DNA of 35,196 nucleotides from an uncultured Ruminococcus sp. (GTDB lineage Bacteria > Bacillota > Clostridia > Oscillospirales > Ruminococcaceae). A program made the position numbers and the translations under genes. Positions 16,760 to 25,813 of the stretch are shown here, one piece after another (positions within the stretch are counted from its first letter, which is position 1; each line of letters opens with the position of its first letter). Under the pieces are notes generated by a model. The model did no database searches. It saw only the letters and a list, made by a program, of their open reading frames with translations, and had not been told where the DNA came from. The stretch spans positions 1-35,196 of the forward strand of contig CACZJT010000036.1 of NCBI GenBank assembly GCA_902781565.1, in the 5' to 3' direction.

Positions 16760-17650
16760 ATGGCAAGAATCGAAGGCATAGCCGGCGAGACCGAAAATCA
16801 GACCCAAACCAAAATAAGACAGATCGTGGCTTATGTAGTTCTTATCTTCCTTATGGTAGTATCTCTGCTGCCCTTTTATCTGCTGCTTATCAACGCAACC
16901 AGACCGAAGGTACAGCCCGGTATACAGTTCTATCCCGATTCTCTGTTCTTTAAGAACATAGGAAAGATATTCGACGAAAACTACAGAACAAACTACGGCA
17001 GCTTCCCGAGAGCGTTCTTCAACAGTATTTTCGTTTCGACGATCGCTACAGTACTGTCCGTATATTTCTCGGCACTCACCGCTTACGCGGTACACGTATA
17101 CGACTTCCGTCTGAAGAAAGCCGTACACACCTTTATCCTCATAGTAATGATGGTTCCGACACAGGCTGCTGCTATCGGTCTGTACAGAATGCTCGTTAAT
17201 ATGAACCTTACCAACAGCTTTATCCCGCTGACTATCCCCACGATAGCCGCTCCCGCTGTATACTTCTTCATGATACAGTATATGGCTTCCTCGCTCCCTC
17301 TCGAAATAGTTGAGGCTGCGCGTATGGACGGCTGCGGTGAGTACAGGACGTTCAACACCATCGTTCTCCCGATACTCAAGCCGGCGCTGGCTGTTCAGGG
17401 TATTTTCGTATTCGTATCCAACTGGAACAACCTGTTCTTCCCTCAGATGCTTCTCGACAAGCCCGAGATGAAGACTATCCCTGTTGTTCTCCAGCTCATC
17501 AAGGCTAACATCGATAGTAACCCGATGACGGCAGACGCAGGTCTTGAACATATGTTCATGGTACTCGCTATACTCCCCGTTGTTATCATCTATCTGCTTC
17601 TCTCGAAGAACATCGTTGGCGGCGTTTCCCTCGGCGCTGTTAAGGGCTGA
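16760..17650 (+). CDS. Sugar ABC transporter permease (MalG-like)
   Basis: 296 residues with about six transmembrane helices and the EAA loop EIVEAARMDGCGEYRTFNTIVLPILKP (~193-219), matching the MalG/UgpE partner permease. The start is marked by a strong AAAGGAGG. No ABC ATPase gene follows. In Firmicutes such importers share a single MsmK/MsmX-type ATPase encoded elsewhere, which is the likely arrangement here. It ends 32 bp before a strong terminator, closing the importer operon. Confidence 0.9.
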   Translation: MARIEGIAGETENQTQTKIRQIVAYVVLIFLMVVSLLPFYLLLINATRPKVQPGIQFYPDSLFFKNIGKIFDENYRTNYGSFPRAFFNSIFVSTIATVLSVYFSALTAYAVHVYDFRLKKAVHTFILIVMMVPTQAAAIGLYRMLVNMNLTNSFIPLTIPTIAAPAVYFFMIQYMASSLPLEIVEAARMDGCGEYRTFNTIVLPILKPALAVQGIFVFVSNWNNLFFPQMLLDKPEMKTIPVVLQLIKANIDSNPMTADAGLEHMFMVLAILPVVIIYLLLSKNIVGGVSLGAVKG

Positions 17651-17682
17651 TCGGAAATACGGATAAGTGAAATTATCACAGG

Positions 17683-17708
17683 CGCTCCCCGAAAGGGGAG
17701 CGTTTTTT
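17683..17708 (+). terminator. Terminator of the sugar importer operon
   Basis: CGCTCCCC (17683-17690), loop GAAA, GGGGAGCG (17695-17702), then six T. Confidence 0.95.
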
Positions 17709-17720
17709 GTCGGCTGCGGC

Positions 17721-17749
17721 TTGCATATTCTTAGTTCTTGTGGTATAAT
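17721..17749 (+). promoter_or_regulatory. Promoter upstream of the first MITE-like element
   Basis: TTGCAT (17721-17726) and an extended -10 TGGTATAAT (TATAAT at 17744-17749) are separated by 17 bp. Transcription should start within about five bases of the left end of the element, so the whole element becomes the 5' leader of the glycosyltransferase mRNA. Confidence 0.8.
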
Positions 17750-17759
17750 ATATCTGTGA

Positions 17760-17891
17760 TATACTCCCCTCTGTTTCAAAGCCGACAATAGATTCGTGCA
17801 GAAACGGATTTTATCAAGGCGCACGACCGCAGACGTGCTGTCGCACTTCAAGGGAGAAGATATTGGTGGATTTGGAACAGAGGGGAGTATA
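17760..17891. mobile_element. MITE-like element, copy 1 (132 bp)
   Basis: The ends are 21-bp inverted repeats differing at one position: TATACTCCCCTCTGTTTCAAA-type left end (17760-17780) and its complement at 17871-17891. The interior is identical to copy 2 at 31919-32062 apart from a 12-bp gap. TA dinucleotides at both tips fit insertion by an IS630/Tc1-type transposase in trans, but no transposase is in the window. The RNA form would fold its two ends into a 21-bp stem. Confidence 0.85.
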
Positions 17892-17911
17892 TATATGAAG
17901 GAGTGAGTTCT

Positions 17912-19744
17912 ATGGAGGAGAAAAAGAGCTTTTTGCAGCGTTTTGCATGGGTCATTCTTGCACTGATGATCGCCGCGGAACTGGCTTATACCGCTTACGG
18001 GTTTTACTTCCGCAAAGTGGGCTTCATGTCCGATGAGGTCTGGTGCTACGGACTTGCCAACAGTACCGACGGCGCCTTTATCTGCGGCGAACCCGACTCG
18101 ACATACAAGGACTTCGAGGAGGACGCCCACCTCGTCAACATGAACGAACCGATCTCGTCCGAAGTGTTTTCCGACTATATCATGGTCGCCCCCGATGAAA
18201 GATTCGACTATTCCACAGTGTACGACAATCAGGTCCATGACAGCCACCCCGTCCTCTACTACGCCCTGCTCCACACTATATGTTCCTTTTTCCCCGACAG
18301 CTTTTCGTTCGGTTATGCATTTGCGCTGAGCTGCCTATTCCTTGTCATCGCGCAGGTCTTCCTTTATAAGCTCTCGCGGCTGACGCTCGGTTCGGAGGGA
18401 GGAGCGCTGCTTGTCTGCGTTCTCTACGGCGGGAGCCTTGCGGCGTTATCCACATTCATCTTCCTTCGGCAGTACAGTTTGCTGACTGCGCTGCTCATAA
18501 TGTATGCATACTTCAACGCGCGTATCTTCTACGACAAGGAGCAGCGGCTCGGACGGCTGCTGCCGTGGGCGGCGGTGTCGGCTTTTCTCGCTTTCAACAG
18601 CCACTACACTTCCATTGCGTTCATCGGAGTGATGACCGCCTGCGGGTGCATCTGCTTTTTCGGAAAGAAGCAGTTCCGAAAGGGGCTGGTCTACGGCGGG
18701 ACTATCCTTGGGACGCTCCTGCTCTTTACCGCGTTTTTCCCCGCATTTTACGATCATGTGTTCAACTCGATCTACGTGCGGACGGGGGAGAACTCATTCG
18801 CGGGTCAGCTGAAGATACTATTGTACTTCATCGGGCGCTACGGTCTGGGCTACAGGATAAGCCGCACATATACCTCTACAGCTTCGTATATCTTTGCGGG
18901 TCTTGTGACCCTTGCTGCATTCGGAGCGCCCATAGTATTTTTGCTCAGAAAAAGCGCTTTCGTCCGCAGGGTCGGCAGGGGAGCGAAACGTCAGCTCGGC
19001 TGTCTTTGGAAAGCGGTGCGGCGAATGAACAAGTACCCGCTCATGCTGCTTGCGGGGGCGGCGGGAGTGGTGCTTTTCGCCAACTCGACTTTTGACATCG
19101 GCAACATGGGCGCTATGGCGGTCAGGTACATATTCTGCGTATTCCCGTTCCTGAGCCTGCTCACGGTATACGTCCTTGTGAAGATACTGCGCACCGTTCC
19201 CCGGGTAAAACGCTTCACCGCGCCCGCCGTATGCGCTGCTGCCGCGGGAATGCTGGTGAGCGTCAACATGAACCACACGCCTTTCCTCGTGGACAGATTC
19301 CCTTTCCCGCAGGAGCAGGTCACGAAAATGATGGACGGACAGCGTGTGCTGGTCGTGCTGCCCGACAGACGCTTCCTGATGACGAATCTATCCGCATATT
19401 TGTACACTTCGGAAGCCGACTTCATAGCCGATGAACAGGGCTTCCGCGCAGACCCGACCGCGCCCGCGAGGGAGATGGGTGACTTCGACCGTGTATGGGT
19501 CTGCACCTCGAACTACACGTTCAGCGACGAACAGCTGGCACAGCTCGAAGGCTATGACTTTTACGAGAAGTACGACTACGCATTCTACCCCTCGTCGGTT
19601 TTCCTGAGAAGCGGTGAAAATATCTCGGTGAACACGAGCAGGTTCCTTACGAGGGAGATCAACGCCTACTTCGACCGCGAACCCGTGGTCGAAGCGGTGG
19701 TGGACGTCAACGACCGTTTCATGGTGATACTCCGCGAGCCCTGA
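17912..19744 (+). CDS. GT-C type membrane glycosyltransferase (PMT/ArnT-like)
   Basis: 610 residues with roughly ten transmembrane helices and a C-terminal soluble part (~450-610). The acidic pair in FMSDEVWCYG (D41-E42), just after the first helix in an extracytoplasmic loop, is the hallmark catalytic position of GT-C lipid-phosphosugar transferases. HPVLYYALLHTICSFFP nearby is also typical of the PMT_2/GT39-83 superfamily. It probably transfers a sugar from a polyprenyl-phosphate donor to a wall polymer or protein outside the membrane. The ATG at 17912 is preceded by AAGGAG at eight bases. A GTG at 17903 is possible but overlaps that site. It has its own promoter with the MITE-like element as leader. 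The acceptor is unknown. Confidence 0.8.
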   Translation: MEEKKSFLQRFAWVILALMIAAELAYTAYGFYFRKVGFMSDEVWCYGLANSTDGAFICGEPDSTYKDFEEDAHLVNMNEPISSEVFSDYIMVAPDERFDYSTVYDNQVHDSHPVLYYALLHTICSFFPDSFSFGYAFALSCLFLVIAQVFLYKLSRLTLGSEGGALLVCVLYGGSLAALSTFIFLRQYSLLTALLIMYAYFNARIFYDKEQRLGRLLPWAAVSAFLAFNSHYTSIAFIGVMTACGCICFFGKKQFRKGLVYGGTILGTLLLFTAFFPAFYDHVFNSIYVRTGENSFAGQLKILLYFIGRYGLGYRISRTYTSTASYIFAGLVTLAAFGAPIVFLLRKSAFVRRVGRGAKRQLGCLWKAVRRMNKYPLMLLAGAAGVVLFANSTFDIGNMGAMAVRYIFCVFPFLSLLTVYVLVKILRTVPRVKRFTAPAVCAAAAGMLVSVNMNHTPFLVDRFPFPQEQVTKMMDGQRVLVVLPDRRFLMTNLSAYLYTSEADFIADEQGFRADPTAPAREMGDFDRVWVCTSNYTFSDEQLAQLEGYDFYEKYDYAFYPSSVFLRSGENISVNTSRFLTREINAYFDREPVVEAVVDVNDRFMVILREP

Positions 19745-19827
19745 TGGCGAGGATTTTAATGGGCTTTTCGATACTAATATTTTATGACTGTTTTAATTAT
19801 TTTTTATAAAAAATTACTTTTACCCCC

Positions 19828-19856
19828 TTGCATAACTGGTCAAAATATGGTATGAT
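19828..19856 (+). promoter_or_regulatory. Promoter of the GH94 gene
   Basis: TTGCAT (19828-19833) and TATGAT (19851-19856) are separated by 17 bp. The ~100-nt leader contains small hairpins (GCGCAAAGGCGC; GGACGCGAGTCC; GTCCGGGTGTTTTCGGAC). I see no LacI-type operator here, so control may differ from that of the importer. Confidence 0.7.
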
Positions 19857-19963
19857 ATAAATATAATCATGCGCAAAGGCGCACCGCGCTGTAACGGACG
19901 CGAGTCCGGGTGTTTTCGGACAATATCCCTTACACATTTTATCTGAAAAGGAGTTTTGAACCT

Positions 19964-22378
19964 ATGAAGTACGGTTATTTTGACCTGAAAAACAAGGAGT
20001 ACGTAATTACCCGCCCCGATACCCCCGCTCCCTGGGCTAATTACCTCGGCTCGCCTGAATACGGCGCCATCGTTTCCAACAACGCGGGAGGCTACAGTTT
20101 TGTAAAGAGCGGCGCTAACGGACGTATCGCCCGCTATCGCTTCAACTCGAACATCGGTCTGCCCGGAAGATATATCTATATCCGCGACAACGACGTTAAT
20201 GACTACTGGTCGGCTTCGTGGCAGCCCGTGGGCAAGCCTCTCGACAAGTACAAGTCCGTTTGCCGCCACGGTACAGCTTACACCACCATGACCGCCGATT
20301 ATGCGGACATAAATTCCGAAGTGACTTACTACGTTCCCCTCAACAAGACCTATGAGGTCTGGAGAGCCAAAGTCACCAACAACTCCGACCGCGTGAGAAA
20401 TCTCTCGCTTTACGGATTCATCGAGTTCACTAACGAGAACAATTACGAACAGGATCAGGTGAACCTCCAGTACACCCTGTTCATCACCCGCACCTCCTTC
20501 GAGGGCAATATGATAGTTCAGCACATCAACGAGAACAGCGGCAAGGACGCCGAAGGCAGCAACTGGAGAGAGAGATTCTTCGGTGTTGTGGGCGCTCCCG
20601 TTTCCGCTTACAACGGCAGCCTGGATTCTTTCATCGGCTCATACAGAGATTACGGAAACCCCATCGCCGTTGAGCGCGGCAAGTGCGACAATGTGCTAAA
20701 CTACAACTCCAACGCCTGCGGTGCGCTACAGTCGGACGTTATCGTGGCTCCCGGTGAGACCGTTGAGGTCGTATACGTTCTGGGTCAGAAAAGACCCTCC
20801 GAGGCGAAGCAGATACTCGCCGCCTACGAGGAAAAGGGCAAGTGCGACGCCGAGATCAAGGAGCTCATCGACTACTGGCACGGCGAGCTGAACAACTTCC
20901 AGGTAGAGACTCCCTCCGAGGAGTTCAACAACATGGTATCGGTATGGAACGCTTATCAGTGCTTCATCACCTTTATCTGGTCGAGAGCGGCTTCGTTCAT
21001 TTACTGCGGTCTGCGCAACGGCTACGGCTACCGCGACACCGTTCAGGACATTCAGGGCATTATCCACATCAATCCCGAGCTTGCGGCTGAAAAGATCAGG
21101 TTCATGCTCTCCGCACAGGTATCCAACGGCGGCGGTCTGCCCCTCGTTAAGTTCGACCACAACGCGGGCAACGAGACCTGCCCCGATGAGAACGACGAGA
21201 ACAGCCTGTACGCAAAGCAGACGGGTCACCCCTCCTACCGCGCGGACGATGCTCTCTGGCTCTTCCCGACTATCGTTAAGTACATCGGCGAAACGGGCAA
21301 TAAGGCGTTCCTTGACGAGGTCATCGTTTACGCCGAGACAGGCGGCGGAGAGGCTACCGTTTACGATCATCTGAAGAACGCTATCCGCTTCTCGCAGGAA
21401 AGACTGGGCGCTCACAAGATGCCTGCGGGTCTGCACGCCGACTGGAATGACTGCCTGCGCATGGGCAAGCAGGGCGAATCTACCTTCGTGGCGTTCCAGC
21501 TCTACTACGCTATGAGCGTTATGAAGGGCTACGCCGAGGAGCGCGGCGACAGCGAGTACATCGAATATCTGAACAAGGTACAGGGCGAGCTGGGCGAGAG
21601 CCTTGCGGCTTGCTGGGACGAGGACAGATTTATCCGCGGTATCCGCGAGGACGGCGTGATCGTCGGCGCGAAGAAGGACCCCGAGGCGAATATGTGGCTG
21701 AATCCTCAGAGCTGGTCGGTAATTTCGGGCTTCGCAAGCAAGGAACAGGGCGAGACCGCTATGGAGAGCGTTCACGAGATACTGAACACCCCCTACGGCG
21801 TGAAGCTCCTTGAGCCGCCTTACGTTGACCACTACTTCGACGGTGCGCTCATGCACATCTTCAACCCCGACACCAAGGAGAACGGCGGTATCTTCTCCCA
21901 GACACAGGGCTGGGCTATACTGGCTGAATCCCTGCTGGGTCACGGCGACAGGGCGTTCGAGTACTTCCTCGAAAGCTCACCCGCAAGCATGAACGACAAG
22001 GCGGAGATACGCATTCTCGAGCCTTACGTTCACGGTCAGTTCACCGAATCCACCCGCTCGCCTTTCGCGGGACGTTCGCACGTTCACTGGCTGACGGGTA
22101 CGGGCTCTACCGTAATGGTCGGCTGCGTTGAGGGTATCTGCGGTATGCGTCCCAACGCCGACGGTCTGGTGATAGACCCGTCCATACCTCATGCATGGGA
22201 CGGCTTTAAGATCGAGAAGAACTTCCGCGGCAAGCACCTTTCGATCGACATTCAGAATCCCGATCACGTTCAGAGCGGCGTCAAGAGCGTAACGCTCAAT
22301 GGCAAGAAGCTGGAGGGCAACTTCGTTGCGGCTTCCGATCTCGCCGAAAAGAACGATATAACCGTAGTTCTCGGTTAA
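19964..22378 (+). CDS. GH94 disaccharide phosphorylase (cellobiose/chitobiose phosphorylase type)
   Basis: 804 residues, the normal size for cellobiose and chitobiose phosphorylases. Cytoplasmic, without a signal peptide. Family landmarks: N-terminal beta-sandwich (EYVITRPDTPAPWANYLGS, NNAGGYSF), catalytic (alpha/alpha)6 barrel with YRDTVQDIQG, the acid motif ADWNDCL (D493/D496) and the phosphate-site segment HWLTGTGS. It cleaves a beta-linked disaccharide with phosphate to give a sugar 1-phosphate plus a free sugar, sparing one ATP. The segment after DWND is short, as I recall for chitobiose-type enzymes; cellobiose phosphorylases carry a longer insertion there. Specificity is therefore open (cellobiose, chitobiose, cellobionate). 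The ATG at 19964 follows AAAAGGAG and matches the family N-terminus. The nearby importer suggests the substrate enters as a disaccharide. Confidence 0.88.
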   Translation: MKYGYFDLKNKEYVITRPDTPAPWANYLGSPEYGAIVSNNAGGYSFVKSGANGRIARYRFNSNIGLPGRYIYIRDNDVNDYWSASWQPVGKPLDKYKSVCRHGTAYTTMTADYADINSEVTYYVPLNKTYEVWRAKVTNNSDRVRNLSLYGFIEFTNENNYEQDQVNLQYTLFITRTSFEGNMIVQHINENSGKDAEGSNWRERFFGVVGAPVSAYNGSLDSFIGSYRDYGNPIAVERGKCDNVLNYNSNACGALQSDVIVAPGETVEVVYVLGQKRPSEAKQILAAYEEKGKCDAEIKELIDYWHGELNNFQVETPSEEFNNMVSVWNAYQCFITFIWSRAASFIYCGLRNGYGYRDTVQDIQGIIHINPELAAEKIRFMLSAQVSNGGGLPLVKFDHNAGNETCPDENDENSLYAKQTGHPSYRADDALWLFPTIVKYIGETGNKAFLDEVIVYAETGGGEATVYDHLKNAIRFSQERLGAHKMPAGLHADWNDCLRMGKQGESTFVAFQLYYAMSVMKGYAEERGDSEYIEYLNKVQGELGESLAACWDEDRFIRGIREDGVIVGAKKDPEANMWLNPQSWSVISGFASKEQGETAMESVHEILNTPYGVKLLEPPYVDHYFDGALMHIFNPDTKENGGIFSQTQGWAILAESLLGHGDRAFEYFLESSPASMNDKAEIRILEPYVHGQFTESTRSPFAGRSHVHWLTGTGSTVMVGCVEGICGMRPNADGLVIDPSIPHAWDGFKIEKNFRGKHLSIDIQNPDHVQSGVKSVTLNGKKLEGNFVAASDLAEKNDITVVLG

Positions 22379-22386
22379 TTTCAGAG

Positions 22387-22417
22387 GAGGAACAGGCTTC
22401 GGCTTGTTCCTCTTTTA
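22387..22417 (+). terminator. Terminator of the GH94 gene
   Basis: GAGGAACAGGC (22387-22397), loop TTCG, GCTTGTTCCTC (22402-22412), then TTTTATTT. Confidence 0.9.
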
Positions 22418-22590
22418 TTTACAGATAATTGACAAAGTGTAAATATCTTGAATATCTTTAGTGCATACTATTCAGAGTAATCATATTTTTAGCCTATAGT
22501 AATAACAGACTTTATAATGTAAAATTGATTATATAAGAGTGTATAATTAAAATTTTTTACGAAATTTTGTTCTGAAAAGGAGGGACAGAC

Positions 22591-22935
22591 ATGAGCAACA
22601 TCGTATTCAGATTCGGGCGCCGCGTGAAGGTTTACCGCACTCGACAAAAACTGAGTCAGGAAAAGCTCGCCGAGAACTCGGGACTTCACCCGACCTACAT
22701 CGGACAGATCGAGCGCGGCGAAAAGAACTGCACGCTTGAAACAGCCGAAAAGATCGCTAAGGGGCTCGGAATGCCGCTTACTGAGCTGCTCCATGATATG
22801 CCCCCCGACGAGTCGGGAACTGATTCCCCCGAGATCGTGGCAGAGGTCGAAGCCATAATCTCTATGCTTATGAAGATGAACTACAAGCAGCTCACCGTCG
22901 TGAGCAAGATGATAGAGCTTGTGGAACAGCTCTGA
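22591..22935 (+). CDS. XRE-family helix-turn-helix regulator
   Basis: 114 residues. A Cro/C1-type HTH occupies ~8-65 (RRVKVYRTRQKLSQEKLAENSGLHPTYIGQIERGEKNCTLETAEKIAKGLGMPLTELL). A C-terminal helix of ~40 residues (EIVAEVEAIISMLMKMNYKQLTVVSKMIELVEQL) probably mediates dimerisation. The start follows AAAAGGAGGGA. It lies between the GH94 and GH2 genes with its own terminator, so it is monocistronic. A TTGACA at 22429-22434 with a weak TATCTT 18 bp later could be its promoter. Targets are unknown. Solitary XRE proteins of this kind regulate anything from stress to sugar genes. Confidence 0.88.
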   Translation: MSNIVFRFGRRVKVYRTRQKLSQEKLAENSGLHPTYIGQIERGEKNCTLETAEKIAKGLGMPLTELLHDMPPDESGTDSPEIVAEVEAIISMLMKMNYKQLTVVSKMIELVEQL

Positions 22936-22950
22936 ACCGAACGATATCCG

Positions 22951-22975
22951 ACGCCCCGCCGAGGGGCGTTTTTTT
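22951..22975 (+). terminator. Terminator of the XRE gene
   Basis: ACGCCCC (22951-22957) and GGGGCGT (22963-22969) around a five-base loop, then seven T. Confidence 0.9.
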
Positions 22976-23010
22976 ATGTGTGAAAATATGTTAAAATTTT
23001 TATAAATGAG

Positions 23011-23039
23011 GTGACAAGAGCGGGGTTTTATGTTATAAT
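23011..23039 (+). promoter_or_regulatory. Promoter of the GH2 gene
   Basis: GTGACA (23011-23016) and a perfect TATAAT (23034-23039) are separated by 17 bp. The leader is about 40 nt and ends in CGGAGGAG before the ATG at 23087. Confidence 0.75.
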
Positions 23040-23086
23040 GGACTTATAGCTGAAAACGGATATGACCGCCGATCGGAGGAGTTTAT

Positions 23087-25813
23087 ATGATAAATAGCAT
23101 AGATTTGAAAGGAAGATGGAGCGTCGCCCTCGACAAGGAGCGCAGCGGGAGCGAGCCCGCCTACACCGACAGTATCATTCTGCCCGACACCACCTCACAC
23201 GCGGGGCTGGGCGAATATAATGATAAGCGCGAAACGGGCTTCCTGACCGATACAAGGCTTTTCGAGGGGGACGCATGGTTCTCCCGCGAGGTCGATCTTA
23301 CCGGGGTGACGGGCGGCAGCGCGGAGCTGTTTCTCGAACGGACGCGCCTGACGGAGCTGTTCGCGGACGGGGTCTCGCTGGGTACGCGGGACAGCCTGAC
23401 CACTCCCCACGTCTATGACATAACTCCGCTGCTGGGCGGCGTCCACAGGCTGACGGTGAAGGTATCGAACGTGGGTTATCCCACGGGCGGTGGTCATCTG
23501 ACCTCCCCCGACACTCAGACGAACTGGAACGGTATCACGGGCGAGATCGCGGTGAGGGTCTACGGCAGGGCTCACGCGGGGAATGTGCGGGTAACGCCCC
23601 TCGTCGGCGAAAAGGCTTTCCGCATACAGGCGGAGATGATCGGCGCGGAGAGCGGCAAAGCGACCGTTGCCGCCGAGAGCTTCAACTGCCCTGAGGGGAA
23701 GGCTCCCCACAAGCCCGAGAGCGTGACCGCGCTTTTCACGGGCGGGGAGCTGCTCTGCACGCTGCCCCTCGGAGAGGACGCCCGCTTTTGGGACGAGTAC
23801 AGCCCCGAGCTTTACAGGATAACTGTCACGGTGGGTGATGATGTCACCGAAACGACTGCGGGTCTGCGGGAGTTCTCGACCGACGGGGGTAAGTTCCTCA
23901 TCAACGGTCGGAGGACTTTCCTGCGCGGAAAGCATGACGGCATGATCTTCCCGAGGACGGGCTTCGCGCCCACCGACGTTGAGGAATGGGTGCGGGTGTT
24001 GAGCATATCAAAGAGCTACGGAATGAACCACTACCGTTTCCACACCTGCTGCCCGCCCGAGGCGGCGTTCGCGGCGGCGGATATCGTCGGTATATACATG
24101 GAGCCGCAGCTGCCCTTCTGGGGGACGATACAGGCTCCCGACGAGGAGGGCTTCAACGAAGCGGAACAGGACTACCTTATCGCCGAGGGCTTCAGAATGC
24201 TCAAGGAGTTCGGCAACCACCCTTCCTTCTGCATGATGTCTATGGGCAACGAGCTCTGGGGCAGCACCTCGCGGATAAATGACATCGTGGGCGGCTACAA
24301 GAGCTTTGACGGCAGGCACCTCTACACCCAGGGCTCGAACAATTTCCAGTGGTACCCGAACGTGCAGCCTAACGATGATTTCTTCGTGGGCGTGCGGCTG
24401 GCGAAGGACAGACTAATCCGCGGTTCATACGCGATGTGTGACGCGCCGCTCGGACACATACAGACCGAAAAGCCCTCGACGCTTCACAGCTATGACGGTG
24501 CGATACGTCCCGAGAAGCGTTCCTCGGCGGGGGAAGCGGGCGGCGACGGGACGGTGCAGATACAGTACGGCACCACGATGAAGACCGTCAAGGCAACGGA
24601 AGCGGACGCCGATTTTATCCCCGAGGTGCCGATAGTCACCCACGAGATCGGGCAGTTCGAGACTTATCCCGACTTTGACGAGATCGAGAAGTACACGGGC
24701 TCGATCAAGGCGCGGAACTTCGAGATATTCCGCGAACGGCTTGACGAAAAGGGACTTCTGCCGCTGGCGAAGGACTACTTCAGAGCTTCGGGAGCGCTGG
24801 CGGTCGCCTGCTACAAGGAGGAAATGGAAGCGGTGTTCCGCTCGGAGCTTTTGGGCGGCTTTCAGATACTTGACATTCAGGATTTCAGCGGACAGGGTAC
24901 GGCGCTTGTGGGCGTGCTTGACGCTTTTATGGACGAAAAGGGCACCTGCTCGCCCGACGAGTGGCGGGAATTCTGCAATGATGCGGTGATCTTAGCCGAG
25001 TTCCCCGACTATTGCGTTGAAGGCGGGAGCGAGTTCACGGCGAAGATAAGGCTCACGAATTTCCGTCCGACGGGGATAGCGGGCAAGGAGTTCAGGGCGC
25101 GGCTCATTTGTCAATGCGGCGGCGAGAAGGCTCTGCTGACGGGCGTTATCCCCGACACCGATGAGAATTATCTGACCCTCGGCACCCTCTCGGCGAAGCT
25201 CCCCGAGCCGAAGGAAGCGAAGCGTTTCCGCATCGAGCTGGAGGTCGTGGGGACGGACGTGCGCAATCATTACGAGATCATGGTCTACCCGAAGCGTGAG
25301 CGGGTCGAGCTGCCGAGAGGACGGGTATTCACCGAGGTAAACGAAGCGGCGAAGCGCCTGCTCTCGGAGGGCGGGAAGATACTCCTGACCCCGCAGCTTC
25401 CGTCCGAGAGGTCGATAGAGGGATTTTACTGCACGGATTTTTGGTGTTTCCCCATGTTCCGTTCGATCTCCGAGATGATGGGCAAGCCCGAGCCCGTGGG
25501 AACTATGGGGCTTCTGATAGACGAGAAGCACCCCGCCCTTGCGCATTTCCCGACTCGCAGCTATTCCGAGCCGCAGTGGTGGGAGATCGTCACTCATTCC
25601 CGCAGCGAGATACTGGACGGGGAGAGTGAGGGAAAGCGAGTGATCGTGCGGACGATAGACAATTTCGAGCGGAACCACGATCTTGCGCTGATGTACGAAT
25701 ACGAGTTGAACGGCGGAACGGTAGTAGTCCTTAACGCCGACCCAGAAGCGCTGGAAAAAAGCCCCGAGGGAAGGCAATTCCTGTACTCATTGAATGAGTA
25801 TATTAAATCATGA
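23087..25813 (+). CDS. Glycoside hydrolase family 2 enzyme
   Basis: 908 residues, no signal peptide, so it probably acts in the cytoplasm on imported oligosaccharides. The GH2 order is visible: sugar-binding domain (~1-165, with AWFSREVDLTG and GVHRLTVKVSN), immunoglobulin-like domain (~165-275) and TIM barrel beginning at FLINGRRTFLRGKHDG. The acid/base Glu is in SMGNELWG (E389) and the nucleophile Glu in VTHEIGQFETYPDF (E520). A C-terminal extension of ~300 residues follows the barrel. The HEIGQFETYP signature fits a GH2 subgroup distinct from LacZ. I cannot tell whether the substrate is a beta-galactoside, glucuronide or another sugar. The stop codon (TGA, 25811-25813) falls inside the left arm of the inverted-repeat element that follows. 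Confidence 0.87.
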   Translation: MINSIDLKGRWSVALDKERSGSEPAYTDSIILPDTTSHAGLGEYNDKRETGFLTDTRLFEGDAWFSREVDLTGVTGGSAELFLERTRLTELFADGVSLGTRDSLTTPHVYDITPLLGGVHRLTVKVSNVGYPTGGGHLTSPDTQTNWNGITGEIAVRVYGRAHAGNVRVTPLVGEKAFRIQAEMIGAESGKATVAAESFNCPEGKAPHKPESVTALFTGGELLCTLPLGEDARFWDEYSPELYRITVTVGDDVTETTAGLREFSTDGGKFLINGRRTFLRGKHDGMIFPRTGFAPTDVEEWVRVLSISKSYGMNHYRFHTCCPPEAAFAAADIVGIYMEPQLPFWGTIQAPDEEGFNEAEQDYLIAEGFRMLKEFGNHPSFCMMSMGNELWGSTSRINDIVGGYKSFDGRHLYTQGSNNFQWYPNVQPNDDFFVGVRLAKDRLIRGSYAMCDAPLGHIQTEKPSTLHSYDGAIRPEKRSSAGEAGGDGTVQIQYGTTMKTVKATEADADFIPEVPIVTHEIGQFETYPDFDEIEKYTGSIKARNFEIFRERLDEKGLLPLAKDYFRASGALAVACYKEEMEAVFRSELLGGFQILDIQDFSGQGTALVGVLDAFMDEKGTCSPDEWREFCNDAVILAEFPDYCVEGGSEFTAKIRLTNFRPTGIAGKEFRARLICQCGGEKALLTGVIPDTDENYLTLGTLSAKLPEPKEAKRFRIELEVVGTDVRNHYEIMVYPKRERVELPRGRVFTEVNEAAKRLLSEGGKILLTPQLPSERSIEGFYCTDFWCFPMFRSISEMMGKPEPVGTMGLLIDEKHPALAHFPTRSYSEPQWWEIVTHSRSEILDGESEGKRVIVRTIDNFERNHDLALMYEYELNGGTVVVLNADPEALEKSPEGRQFLYSLNEYIKS

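Noticed and set aside
16514..18274. Long open frame on the minus strand (586 codons) spanning permeases and the first MITE-like element
   Set aside because: It is antisense to two clear permease genes, has no recognisable domain, and its openness follows from codon bias on the sense strand.
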